Shown: positions 1-5,718 of the stretch, piece by piece
Position numbering within the stretch: position 1 is the first letter of the stretch
Layout: each line of letters opens with the position of its first letter
Assembly: GCA_021822115.1 (NCBI GenBank)
Contig: JAJZSA010000080.1
Coordinates: 1 to 9,744, forward strand
Reading direction: 5' to 3'
DNA: 9,744 nt
Source: Pseudomonadota bacterium
Lineage (GTDB): Bacteria > Pseudomonadota > Gammaproteobacteria > Burkholderiales > Gallionellaceae
Program-made: the position numbers and the translations under genes
The notes under the pieces: model-generated
What the model saw: only the letters and a program-made list of their open reading frames with translations
What the model was told of the DNA's origin: nothing
Databases searched by the model: none

Positions 1-453
1 GCTGGTGCCGTCGTAGTGGAAGATGCGGAAGCGGTATTCCTTGCCCGTCAGTCGTGCGACCCCGATGATCAGCGTGTGCGGCATGCCGGCGTATTGCAGT
101 TGCAACTGCGTGTCGCGGTTGCAGTCGATGATGTAAGGCAGCTTCTGCTGCGCCAGCCAGGCATGCAGCGGCGAAGTGCTCCACTGCGTATCGCGATAGG
201 TGGCGTCGAGGAACTTGTTCACCGCGCTGCGGCCGCGCTTCAACTCCACGTTCATCGCGGCGCGCGGGAATTCATACATCAGCTTCGGCGCCATCGGCTG
301 GCCGTTGTTCATGGCCAGGATCAGGCTGTCGCTGTCGGCGGGGATGGCATTGCCGCCGGCATCGCTCACGCCCTGCAAGGCGCCTGGACCGAGGTAAGGC
401 ACCACGCTACCGTCGCGCAGGCCGGAAAGGATGTCATCGAATGCGGTGCTCAT
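1..453 (-). CDS. SIR2-like (SIR2_2 type) domain protein, C-terminus cut by window edge
   Basis: This frame is open from the ATG at 451-453 to the left edge of the window, giving 151 residues of the N-terminal part. The start is supported by AGGAG at 462-466 on the minus strand, 8 nt before the ATG. Residues 17-25 (VVPYLGPGA) look like the glycine-rich nucleotide-binding loop of SIR2-like Rossmann folds, and residues 107-114 (YIIDCNRD) sit where SIR2_2 proteins carry their 'ITTNYD'-type strand and turn. Families of this kind bind NAD+ and either deacylate proteins or hydrolyse NAD; here the loop reads GPGA rather than the usual GAGxS, so catalysis is uncertain. It is divergent from arsR and has a sigma-54 promoter candidate just upstream, which separates its control from the arsenic operon. 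The assignment is by motif and fold pattern only; it could be an unrelated Rossmann protein. Confidence 0.6.
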   Translation of the reverse strand, partial: MSTAFDDILSGLRDGSVVPYLGPGALQGVSDAGGNAIPADSDSLILAMNNGQPMAPKLMYEFPRAAMNVELKRGRSAVNKFLDATYRDTQWSTSPLHAWLAQQKLPYIIDCNRDTQLQLQYAGMPHTLIIGVARLTGKEYRFRIFHYDGTS

Positions 454-491
454 GGATCAGACTCCTGTCGTTCAAGATGCCTGCTACCGTC

Positions 492-507
492 GCAATAATC
501 GGGCCAG
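492..507 (-). promoter_or_regulatory. sigma-54 (RpoN) -24/-12 promoter candidate for the SIR2-like gene
   Basis: Read on the minus strand the site is CTGGCCCGATTATTGC. The consensus is YTGGCACG-N4-TTGC. The site keeps the invariant GG and GC elements with exactly ten bases between them and differs by one base in the -24 box (CCC for CAC). Transcription would start near position 480, leaving a leader of about 28 nt that contains the AGGAG ribosome binding site of the SIR2-like gene. The placement is therefore coherent with the gene start. Sigma-54 promoters need an enhancer-binding protein such as NifA or NtrC; which one acts here cannot be told. Confidence 0.55.
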
Positions 508-560
508 TCTCCGAAAGCCCGCAACGGCGGGGATCGCGCACCGGCAAGGCATGGAGGGAA

Positions 561-587
561 TGCGACAAAGCCGTCCACCTTGTCGCA
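561..587. repeat. perfect 8-bp inverted repeat, possible enhancer-binding site
   Basis: TGCGACAA (561-568) and TTGTCGCA (580-587) are perfect inverted copies separated by 11 bases. The site lies about 80-100 bp upstream of the predicted sigma-54 start site and about 75 bp upstream of the arsR promoter, so neither predicted transcript includes it. That argues for a dimer-binding DNA site rather than an RNA hairpin. It does not match the NifA consensus TGT-N10-ACA or the NtrC consensus. Confidence 0.4.
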
Positions 588-622
588 AAGGGGTAGGGGA
601 GTTGGGCATTCATCATCCGGGC

Positions 623-666
623 TTGCCGTCAGGTTTAACATTTCGATAATATTGGAAATGTAGAAT
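623..666 (+). promoter_or_regulatory. arsR-arsC-acr3 promoter and ArsR operator
   Basis: An imperfect palindrome at 639-660 has perfect 6-bp outer arms CATTTC and GAAATG around an AT-rich core. Two sigma-70 readings are possible: TTGCCG (623-628) with GATAAT (645-650), spacer 16, where the palindrome covers the -10; or TTAACA (635-640) with TAGAAT (661-666), spacer 20, where the palindrome fills the spacer. In either case a bound ArsR dimer would block RNA polymerase, as is known for ArsR/SmtB-family repressors. The palindrome is the firm observation; the exact promoter is inferred. Confidence 0.55.
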
Positions 667-684
667 CATGGACGGGAGGTAGCA

Positions 685-1002
685 ATGCAGATCGAGATCG
701 CAGTAACGGCCTTGGCCGCCCTGGCGCAGGAGACGCGTCTTTCGCTGTTCCGCCTGTTGGTGCAGGCGGGCAAGGACGGGGTAGCGGCCGGGGCGTTGGG
801 TGAACAATTGGGCATCCCGCCGGCGACCTTGTCTTTCCACCTGAAGACATTGGCGCAGGCCGGGCTGGTCAAATCGCGCACCGATGGACGTTTCGTGATC
901 TATCGCGCGAACTATCCGCAGATGGACAAGCTGATCGCCTATCTCACCGAACATTGTTGCGCGGGCGATGCCGCGCAATGTGCCCCCATCAACAAGTGTT
1001 GA
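685..1002 (+). CDS. arsR: ArsR-family arsenite-responsive repressor
   Basis: This 105-residue protein is a winged-helix DNA-binding repressor that should release its operator when As(III) or Sb(III) binds. GGGAGG ends a few bases before the ATG and fixes the start. The helix-turn-helix lies at about residues 33-62 (GALGEQLGIPPATLSFHLKTL), followed by the wing (KSRTDGRFVIYRAN). The protein lacks the ELCVCDL-type metal site of the E. coli plasmid ArsR. Instead it has cysteines at 91, 92, 99 and 105 in the C-terminal tail, a pattern close to the Cys95/Cys96/Cys102 site described for Acidithiobacillus ferrooxidans ArsR. It is the first gene of the arsenic operon, 21 nt ahead of arsC, with a palindrome over its promoter that suggests autoregulation. 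Confidence 0.93.
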   Translation: MQIEIAVTALAALAQETRLSLFRLLVQAGKDGVAAGALGEQLGIPPATLSFHLKTLAQAGLVKSRTDGRFVIYRANYPQMDKLIAYLTEHCCAGDAAQCAPINKC

Positions 1003-1023
1003 AACATCAAGACAAGGAAAATC

Positions 1024-1521
1024 ATGAGCGAGAAGACTTATAACGTATTGATCCTGTGCACCGGCAATTCCGCGCGCAGCATCCTGGGCGAAGTGCTGTT
1101 CAACCATCTGGGCAAGGGGCGCTTCAAGGCGTACAGCGCGGGCAGCAAACCGGCGGGGCGCGTCAATCCGGGCGCACAGGAATGGTTGCAGGCGAACGGT
1201 TTCAGCATGGATGGTCTGCGCAGCAAGAGCTGGGACGAGTTCGCGGCACCCGACGCACCGCAGTTCGATTTCATCTTCACCGTGTGCGACAACGCGGCGG
1301 GCGAAGTGTGTCCGATCTGGCCGGGCCATCCGATGACTGCACACTGGGGCATCCCCGATCCCGCGCACATCGAAGGCGACGAGGCGCGCCGCGCTGCCTT
1401 CAATCAGGCAGCGCGCCAGTTGGCGACGCGCATCGAATTGTTCTTGCAGTTGCCATTCGACAAGCTGGACAAACTGGCGCTGAAGGAAAAGATGGCCGAG
1501 ATCGGTCGCATCCAGGATTGA
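1024..1521 (+). CDS. arsC: Arsenate reductase, low-molecular-weight phosphatase type
   Basis: The 165-residue cytoplasmic enzyme reduces arsenate to arsenite, the form that Acr3 exports. The P-loop CTGNSARS at residues 12-19 has the nucleophile Cys12 and Arg18 of the LMW protein tyrosine phosphatase fold. Cys88 (VCDN) and Cys96 (VCPIWPG) are the candidate redox relay cysteines, and Asp112 or Asp114 in GIPDP is the probable general acid. The Cys88-Cys96 spacing is one residue longer than the Cys82-Cys89 pair of the Staphylococcus pI258 enzyme, so whether thioredoxin or glutathione/glutaredoxin regenerates it cannot be decided here. AAGGAAA precedes the ATG. It lies 21 nt after arsR and 17 nt before acr3, clearly one operon. 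Confidence 0.93.
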   Translation: MSEKTYNVLILCTGNSARSILGEVLFNHLGKGRFKAYSAGSKPAGRVNPGAQEWLQANGFSMDGLRSKSWDEFAAPDAPQFDFIFTVCDNAAGEVCPIWPGHPMTAHWGIPDPAHIEGDEARRAAFNQAARQLATRIELFLQLPFDKLDKLALKEKMAEIGRIQD

Positions 1522-1538
1522 TGTGAGGGGATAAAACG

Positions 1539-2564
1539 ATGAGCTTGTTCGAGCGTTATCTCAGCCTGTGGGTGTTCCTGTGCATCATCATCGGTGTGCT
1601 GCTGGGGCAGGCGCTGCCCGAACCGTTCCGCTGGCTGGGCGGTCTGGAAGTCGCTCGCGTCAACATCCCGGTCGGTCTGCTGATCTGGGTGATGATCGTG
1701 CCCATGCTGCTGCGCATCGACTTCGGCGCTTTGCACCAAGTGCGCAAGCACTGGCGCGGCATCGGCGTCACGCTGTTCATCAACTGGGCGGTGAAGCCGT
1801 TCTCCATGGCCTTGCTGGGCTGGTTGTTCATCCGCCATTTCTTCGCGCCGTATCTGCCGGCGGAGCAGATCGACAGTTACATCGCGGGTCTGGTGTTGCT
1901 GGCCGCCGCCCCGTGCACTGCGATGGTGTTCGTGTGGAGCCGGCTGGTGAACGGCGAACCGTTGTTCACCCTGTCGCAGGTGGCGCTCAACGACACCATC
2001 ATGGTGTTCGCCTTCGCGCCCATCGTCGCCTTGTTGCTCGGGCTGTCGTCCATCATCGTGCCGTGGGATACGCTGCTGACTTCTGTCGCGCTCTACATCG
2101 TGCTGCCGGTGTTGCTGGCGCAAGCCTGGCGCAAGGTGCTGCTGAAGCGCGGCGAAGCGACCTTGCAGCGCACGCTGGAAAGACTCGGCCCGCTTTCCAT
2201 CTCTGCGTTATTGCTGACACTGGTGTTGCTGTTCGCCTTTCAGGGAAAAGCCATCGTCGAACAACCGCTGGTCATCCTGATGCTGGCCGTGCCCATCACC
2301 TTGCAGGTGTACTTCACCTCCAGCGTGGCTTACTGGCTCAATCGCCGCTGCGGCGAGGTGCATTGCGTGGCCGGTCCTTCCGCGCTGATCGGTGCCTCCA
2401 ATTTCTTCGAGTTGGCGGTGGCCGCTGCCATCAGCCTGTTCGGCTTCGAGTCGGGGGCGGCGTTGGCGACGGTGGTCGGCGTGCTGATCGAAGTGCCGGT
2501 GATGTTGAGCGTGGTGTATCTGGTGAAACGCAGCAAGGGCTGGTACGAAAAAGACGCCGCATAA
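1539..2564 (+). CDS. acr3: Arsenite efflux permease, Acr3 family
   Basis: The 341-residue inner-membrane protein, with about ten hydrophobic segments, exports arsenite using the proton motive force. Acr3 hallmarks are all present: the conserved cysteine at 126 in APCTAMVFVWS, the downstream GEPLFTLSQVALND segment, the IGASNFFELA motif (284-293) and the glutamate at 318 in VGVLIEVPVML. Cys and Glu at these two places are known to be needed for transport in characterised Acr3 proteins. GAGGGG stands 9 nt before the ATG. It is the third gene of the ars operon. The operon has no arsA or arsD, so export should not depend on the ArsA ATPase. The gene is sometimes labelled arsB, but it is not the ArsB fold. 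Confidence 0.95.
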   Translation: MSLFERYLSLWVFLCIIIGVLLGQALPEPFRWLGGLEVARVNIPVGLLIWVMIVPMLLRIDFGALHQVRKHWRGIGVTLFINWAVKPFSMALLGWLFIRHFFAPYLPAEQIDSYIAGLVLLAAAPCTAMVFVWSRLVNGEPLFTLSQVALNDTIMVFAFAPIVALLLGLSSIIVPWDTLLTSVALYIVLPVLLAQAWRKVLLKRGEATLQRTLERLGPLSISALLLTLVLLFAFQGKAIVEQPLVILMLAVPITLQVYFTSSVAYWLNRRCGEVHCVAGPSALIGASNFFELAVAAAISLFGFESGAALATVVGVLIEVPVMLSVVYLVKRSKGWYEKDAA

Positions 2565-2571
2565 GCGGCGT
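2548..2571 (-). terminator. Intrinsic terminator of the AraC-type gene, overlapping the acr3 stop
   Basis: ACGCCGC (2554-2560) and GCGGCGT (2565-2571) form a perfect 7-bp GC-rich stem around a four-base loop. On the minus strand it is followed, after one C, by TTTTT, which is a classic intrinsic terminator for the gene ending at 2609. On the plus strand there is no T run, so it should stop acr3 transcripts poorly. The acr3 stop codon TAA forms most of the loop, so the terminator is embedded in the end of the neighbouring convergent gene. Confidence 0.7.
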
Positions 2572-2574
2572 TAA

Positions 2575-2602
2575 GACTGCACCACCGTAGGATGGCGCAG
2601 TC
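2575..2602. repeat. Second hairpin between the convergent acr3 and AraC-type genes
   Basis: GACTGC (2575-2580) pairs with GCAGTC (2597-2602), and the interior (CCACC against GGATGG) can extend the stem with one mismatch and one bulge. Neither strand has a T run after it. It sits 3 nt from the terminator above and could help end transcripts from either side, particularly acr3 messages. Confidence 0.4.
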
Positions 2603-2608
2603 CGCAGG

Positions 2609-3475
2609 CTACTTCAACGGCAGATAGACGTCCGTCAGCAACTCATGCTCCGGCGTGTCCGGCATCAGGTTCAGATAGTGGAAGAACAGCGGGAAATCGC
2701 GCAGCTCTTCGCCGCTGTCCGGCAACCAGTCGCGGTACAGGTAATAAGCCGCTTCACCGATGCGCTGATGCGAACCGCGATGCCGTACCACCGCGCAGCG
2801 ACCGGCGGGGATGCATTTGTTGACCACCCCTTGCGGATTGGCGGGCACGGCCTCGTCCACCGAGCCGCAGATGTCGAAGCGGAAATCTGCCGGAGGCGTG
2901 GTATCCGGATTGTCGTAGACGATGCCGAAGGTATCGCTGGTCTGTATCGGCGACAGGCCGCTCGTCTTGCGCCAGTCGATGAATATCTTCACCGAATCGT
3001 TGACTAGGTCGGGTGGGCCGCGATGTTCCAGCACTGCGATGGGGGTCTCCTCGAATTCCCAGATCTTCACTTCCATGTGTGTACTCCTGTCTATATTGGG
3101 GAATCGGTAGCGCTCGTTCCACGGTTGCCATTTCGGTTGCAGCCTGAATTCCGTCGGGGTCTGGCCGAAGGTGTTCTTGAACGCGCGCGAGAACGATTCC
3201 GGGTTCTCGAAACCGGCATCCAGCGCAATGTCGGTGATCCGTTCCAGCGGGCTGAAGACCAGCCGGTAAGAGGCCCGCTTCAAACGCATCAACTGGATGT
3301 AACGCATGACACTGATGCCGCAGTAATCGGAGAACTGACGGTGGAAATGGAACTTCGAAAAATGCGCGACCTGGCTCAACTGTTCCACCGACAACGATTC
3401 GTCCAGATGGTGGTCGATGTAGTCGAACACCTTCTTGAAACGTGCCGCGTACAAGTCTGCTCTCGATGTATTCAC
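2609..3475 (-). CDS. AraC-family regulator with C-terminal GyrI-like effector domain
   Basis: I place the start at the GTG at 3473-3475 because AAGGAGA lies 7 nt upstream; a longer in-frame ATG at 3607 has no such site and would add 44 unlikely residues running back past the end of the upstream gene. The protein is then 288 residues. Residues 14-115 hold two helix-turn-helix motifs of the AraC type (SVEQLSQVAHFSKFHFHRQF and ITDIALDAGFENPESFSRAF, ending GQTPTEFR). Residues 134-288 form a GyrI/SbmC-like domain (MEVKIWEFEETPIAVLEHRG to the end), which in Rob and BmrR-like proteins binds small hydrophobic or cationic molecules. The expected role is a transcription activator of a stress or efflux response. 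Target genes are unknown. It lies 94 nt downstream of the 150-aa gene on the same strand and ends in an intrinsic terminator. Confidence 0.88.
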   Translation of the reverse strand: MNTSRADLYAARFKKVFDYIDHHLDESLSVEQLSQVAHFSKFHFHRQFSDYCGISVMRYIQLMRLKRASYRLVFSPLERITDIALDAGFENPESFSRAFKNTFGQTPTEFRLQPKWQPWNERYRFPNIDRSTHMEVKIWEFEETPIAVLEHRGPPDLVNDSVKIFIDWRKTSGLSPIQTSDTFGIVYDNPDTTPPADFRFDICGSVDEAVPANPQGVVNKCIPAGRCAVVRHRGSHQRIGEAAYYLYRDWLPDSGEELRDFPLFFHYLNLMPDTPEHELLTDVYLPLK

Positions 3476-3569
3476 TGTCGTATCTCCTTGGGACGGCAAG
3501 ATACCGGCTGCATGAAAAACTGGCCTGACCGGGATTGCGCATCTTCGCGCTGAACGTCCGGGCCACCGC

Positions 3570-4022
3570 TCAATCGGCGCGGATGGCCACTGTCGCGAAG
3601 CCACCATGGTGCATCACCTCCCGCAGCAGGAGCAGCTTCAGCACCGATAGCGGTGCTGTCGATACCGGCTGCAGTCTGGCAGGGGAACCACTGGCGACAT
3701 CGGCGAGATGATTGAACTGGGTCTCTATCGCAGCCACAGGGACCGGCTCACCTGCGCCTGCGAGACCGCGCAGGATGTTGCTCCAGGCGGCTTCTGCGAC
3801 CACAAGGTCAGCCCCGTCCGGCAGGGCGCGCAGTGCGGGCATGAGCAGGTCTTCGATTGCCGCGATCCCCGCTTCGACCGTGGCGGCCGTGAGCGGCCCC
3901 TGCGCTAGCAGGCTGTGCACGCCGGCAAGCGATCTCACTGGAATGCGCTGTCCGGTCCGCGTGCCAGACAGGACGCGAAAGGAAAAGGCACTGTCTGCCA
4001 TATGCAACTCGATGGTATTCAT
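3570..4022 (-). CDS. Uncharacterised 150-residue protein
   Basis: I do not recognise this family. The chosen start is the ATG at 4020-4022, giving a protein beginning MNTIELHMAD; upstream in-frame codons are Cys/Arg-rich and not protein-like. No strong ribosome binding site precedes it. The N-terminus (residues 3-32) looks like beta strands with a basic stretch SGTRTGQRIPVRSLAG. Residues 44-70 form a hydrophobic helix region (AATVEAGIAAIEDLLMPALRAL). The C-terminus LLLREVMHHGGFATVAIRAD contains a His-His pair (138-139). There is no signal peptide, membrane segment or cysteine, so it should be a soluble cytoplasmic protein. It is divergent from the yegD-like gene, which may hint at a shared regulation. 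Confidence 0.72.
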   Translation of the reverse strand: MNTIELHMADSAFSFRVLSGTRTGQRIPVRSLAGVHSLLAQGPLTAATVEAGIAAIEDLLMPALRALPDGADLVVAEAAWSNILRGLAGAGEPVPVAAIETQFNHLADVASGSPARLQPVSTAPLSVLKLLLLREVMHHGGFATVAIRAD

Positions 4023-4285
4023 AGGCTGATGACGCCGCATGGATCGGCAGTCATGGTAGCAAGGCTGGCACCGAAGAGGCGGCCTGTATTCGATGCAACT
4101 GCCTCGGCTTGATCGCTTGCAGGTGCCGAAGGTGCCGACTCCGGCACGTTCAACCGATCGGTGGGGCAGGGGGGGGGCTGCGCTTCCCTCATCCTGCCAG
4201 GCTGACGGAACCGTGGTCCGTCCCGCATGGTTACGGTAGCATTGCCGCCCGTTTTCCATCGGTCCCACTCAGGCCCCTTCCCTCC
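4023..4285. other. Divergent intergenic region with nine-G tract and tandem 9-bp duplication
   Basis: This 263-bp gap separates the two divergent starts at 4022 (minus) and 4286 (plus). It holds a run of nine G at 4169-4177 and a perfect tandem duplication of AGGTGCCGA (4121-4129 and 4130-4138). I see no convincing sigma-70 promoter on either strand; a weak TAGCAT at 4237-4242 could be a -10 for the plus-strand gene. Reading frames that cross the gap are Cys/Arg/Pro-rich and do not look coding. Confidence 0.5.
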
Positions 4286-5551
4286 ATGTCTGTTGCAGCT
4301 CCCGCCCGCGCCTGCGGCATCGATTTCGGTACCTCCAATTCCACGGCCGGCTGGCTGCGACCTGATCACGCGCCCTTGCTGGCGCTGGAAGATGGCAAAG
4401 TCACCTTGCCTTCGGTGATCTTCTTCAACGCCGACGAGAACTCGGTCAGTGTCGGCCGCGCCGGCCTCAACGAATATCTGGAAGGCTATGAAGGCCGCCT
4501 GATGCGCGCCTTGAAGAGCCTGCTCGGCAGCAGCCTGATGGAAGGCAAGACCGAGGTGCAGGGGCGTGCGCTGACCTACAAGGAATTGCTCGCCCGTTTC
4601 ATCGCCGAACTCAAACGCCGGGCCGAAACGGCGGCGGGCCGCTCTTTCGAGCAGGCCGTGTTCGGGCGGCCGGTGTTCTTCGTGGACGACGATAGCGAGG
4701 CCGATCGCAAGGCCGAGGCGACGCTGGAAGCCATCGCGCGCGCCAGCGGCTTCCGCGAAGTGAGCTTCCAGTACGAACCCATCGCCGCGGCCTATCACTA
4801 CGAACAGCAGATCGAGCGCGAAGAGCTGGTGCTCATCGCCGACATCGGCGGCGGCACCTCGGACTTCTCCCTGATCCGACTCTCGCCGCAACGGGCGCGG
4901 CTCGCGGATCGGCGCGACGACCTGCTGGCCAACGGCGGCGTGCACATCGGCGGCACCAACTTCGACCGCCAACTGAGCCTGGAAGGCGTGATGCCGTTGC
5001 TGGGTTATGGCAGCAAGCTCAAGGGCGGTCTGGAGATGCCTAACAGCTACTACTTCAACCTCGCCACCTGGCACACCATCAATCAAGCCTATACCCGCCG
5101 CACCTGGGCTGACCTGCAAGAGCTGTATCTGGATACCCAGGCGCCCGAAGCGATGGACCGCCTGCTCAAGCTGGTACGCGAACGCGCCGGCCACTGGCTG
5201 GCGGTGCAGGTGGAAGAAGCCAAGATCGCCCTGTCCGCCGGCGATAGCGCGACGCTGCGTCTGGATCGGCTGGAACCGGGATTGCGCCACACGCTGACCC
5301 GCATCGAGTTCGAACACTCTGCGGCGCAGTTGGTGGACAAGATCGGCAGCACCCTGGGCGCCTTGCTGGCCGACGCCGGTGTGCAAGGTGAGGCGGTGGA
5401 TACCATCTTCTTCACCGGCGGCGCCAGCGGCGTGCCGATGCTGCGCGAACGCCTCGCCGCCATGCTGCCCCAGGCCCGGCGCATGGAAGGTGACCTGTTC
5501 GGCAGCATCGGCGCCGGTCTCGCGGTCGAGGCGCAACGGCGCTTTGGTTGA
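4286..5551 (+). CDS. yegD: YegD-like Hsp70-family ATPase
   Basis: With the ATG at 4286 the protein has 421 residues, close to E. coli YegD (about 450), and begins a few residues before the conserved nucleotide site. The actin/Hsp70 ATPase motifs occur in order: phosphate-1 GIDFGTSNSTAG (11-22), the connecting YEPIAAAYHYE (163-173), phosphate-2 LIADIGGGTSDFSLI (183-197), GGVHIGGTNFDRQL (217-230) and the adenosine motif FFTGGASGVPMLRERL (375-390). There is no substrate-binding domain or lid as in DnaK, so it is an ATPase-only Hsp70 relative and a putative chaperone. Its clients are unknown. The ribosome binding site is poor (CCTTCCCTCC before the ATG), so weak or regulated translation is possible. 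It stands alone on this strand with no dnaJ or grpE nearby. Confidence 0.9.
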   Translation: MSVAAPARACGIDFGTSNSTAGWLRPDHAPLLALEDGKVTLPSVIFFNADENSVSVGRAGLNEYLEGYEGRLMRALKSLLGSSLMEGKTEVQGRALTYKELLARFIAELKRRAETAAGRSFEQAVFGRPVFFVDDDSEADRKAEATLEAIARASGFREVSFQYEPIAAAYHYEQQIEREELVLIADIGGGTSDFSLIRLSPQRARLADRRDDLLANGGVHIGGTNFDRQLSLEGVMPLLGYGSKLKGGLEMPNSYYFNLATWHTINQAYTRRTWADLQELYLDTQAPEAMDRLLKLVRERAGHWLAVQVEEAKIALSAGDSATLRLDRLEPGLRHTLTRIEFEHSAAQLVDKIGSTLGALLADAGVQGEAVDTIFFTGGASGVPMLRERLAAMLPQARRMEGDLFGSIGAGLAVEAQRRFG

Positions 5552-5718
5552 GGTTGCCGGCCGCTAATTAAGAGTCGCTTACTCGGCGCAGCATCGCACC
5601 GGATGGTGGGATCTCATGCGGCGCAATGCCTATTGATCGTTGCGCCCTATGCAGGCTGGTCGGTGCCTCCAACTTCTTTGAGCTGGCGAAATTCTGCCAA
5701 GAGGCACGCTTGAATCGT
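5552..5718. other. Convergent intergenic gap with hairpin and acr3 relic
   Basis: The gap between the ends of the yegD-like gene (plus) and the HD-GYP gene (minus) contains a perfect 7-bp inverted repeat, GGCGCAA (5620-5626) and TTGCGCC (5640-5646) with a 13-base loop and no T run, followed by a short acr3-like fragment listed separately. Otherwise I see nothing coding. Confidence 0.5.
5656..5688 (+). pseudogene. Short relic of an acr3 gene
   Basis: These 33 bases translate in one frame to LVGASNFFELA, the signature motif of Acr3 arsenite permeases. They match positions 2385-2417 of the intact acr3 gene in this window at 29 of 33 bases. Three of the four differences are synonymous third-position changes and the fourth changes Ile to Val. 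Flanking codons are not Acr3-like on either side (before: MPIDRCALCR; after: KFCQEARLNR), so only the motif survives. It is most likely a remnant of a second acr3 copy; chance or a recombination scar remain possible. Confidence 0.5.

Noticed and set aside
552..567. NifA-like upstream site (TGT-N10-ACA)
   Set aside because: Only TGG-N10-ACA is found, one base off a short, low-information consensus, so chance is likely.
1404..2123. 239-codon minus-strand frame opposite arsC/acr3
   Set aside because: Gln/His/Asp-rich shadow of acr3 codons with no domain and no initiation signal.
1568..2590. 340-codon plus-strand frame overlapping acr3
   Set aside because: It is the alternative frame of acr3, with Arg/His/Gly-rich low-complexity translation and no ribosome binding site; the acr3 frame has all family motifs.
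3500..3560. Possible terminator between the 150-aa gene and the AraC-type gene (TTTTT on the minus strand)
   Set aside because: The T run is preceded only by an interrupted stem with a long loop, so I could not support an intrinsic terminator.
3476..3607. N-terminal extension of the AraC-type protein to an ATG at 3607
   Set aside because: The added 44 residues are Arg/Pro-rich, would overlap the end of the upstream gene, and have no ribosome binding site, whereas the GTG at 3475 follows AAGGAGA.
4019..5536. 505-codon open frame on the minus strand opposite the yegD-like gene
   Set aside because: It mirrors the full length of a gene with clear Hsp70 motifs, its product is rich in His, Gln, Ala and Arg with no recognisable domain, and such antisense frames are expected from GC-rich codon bias.
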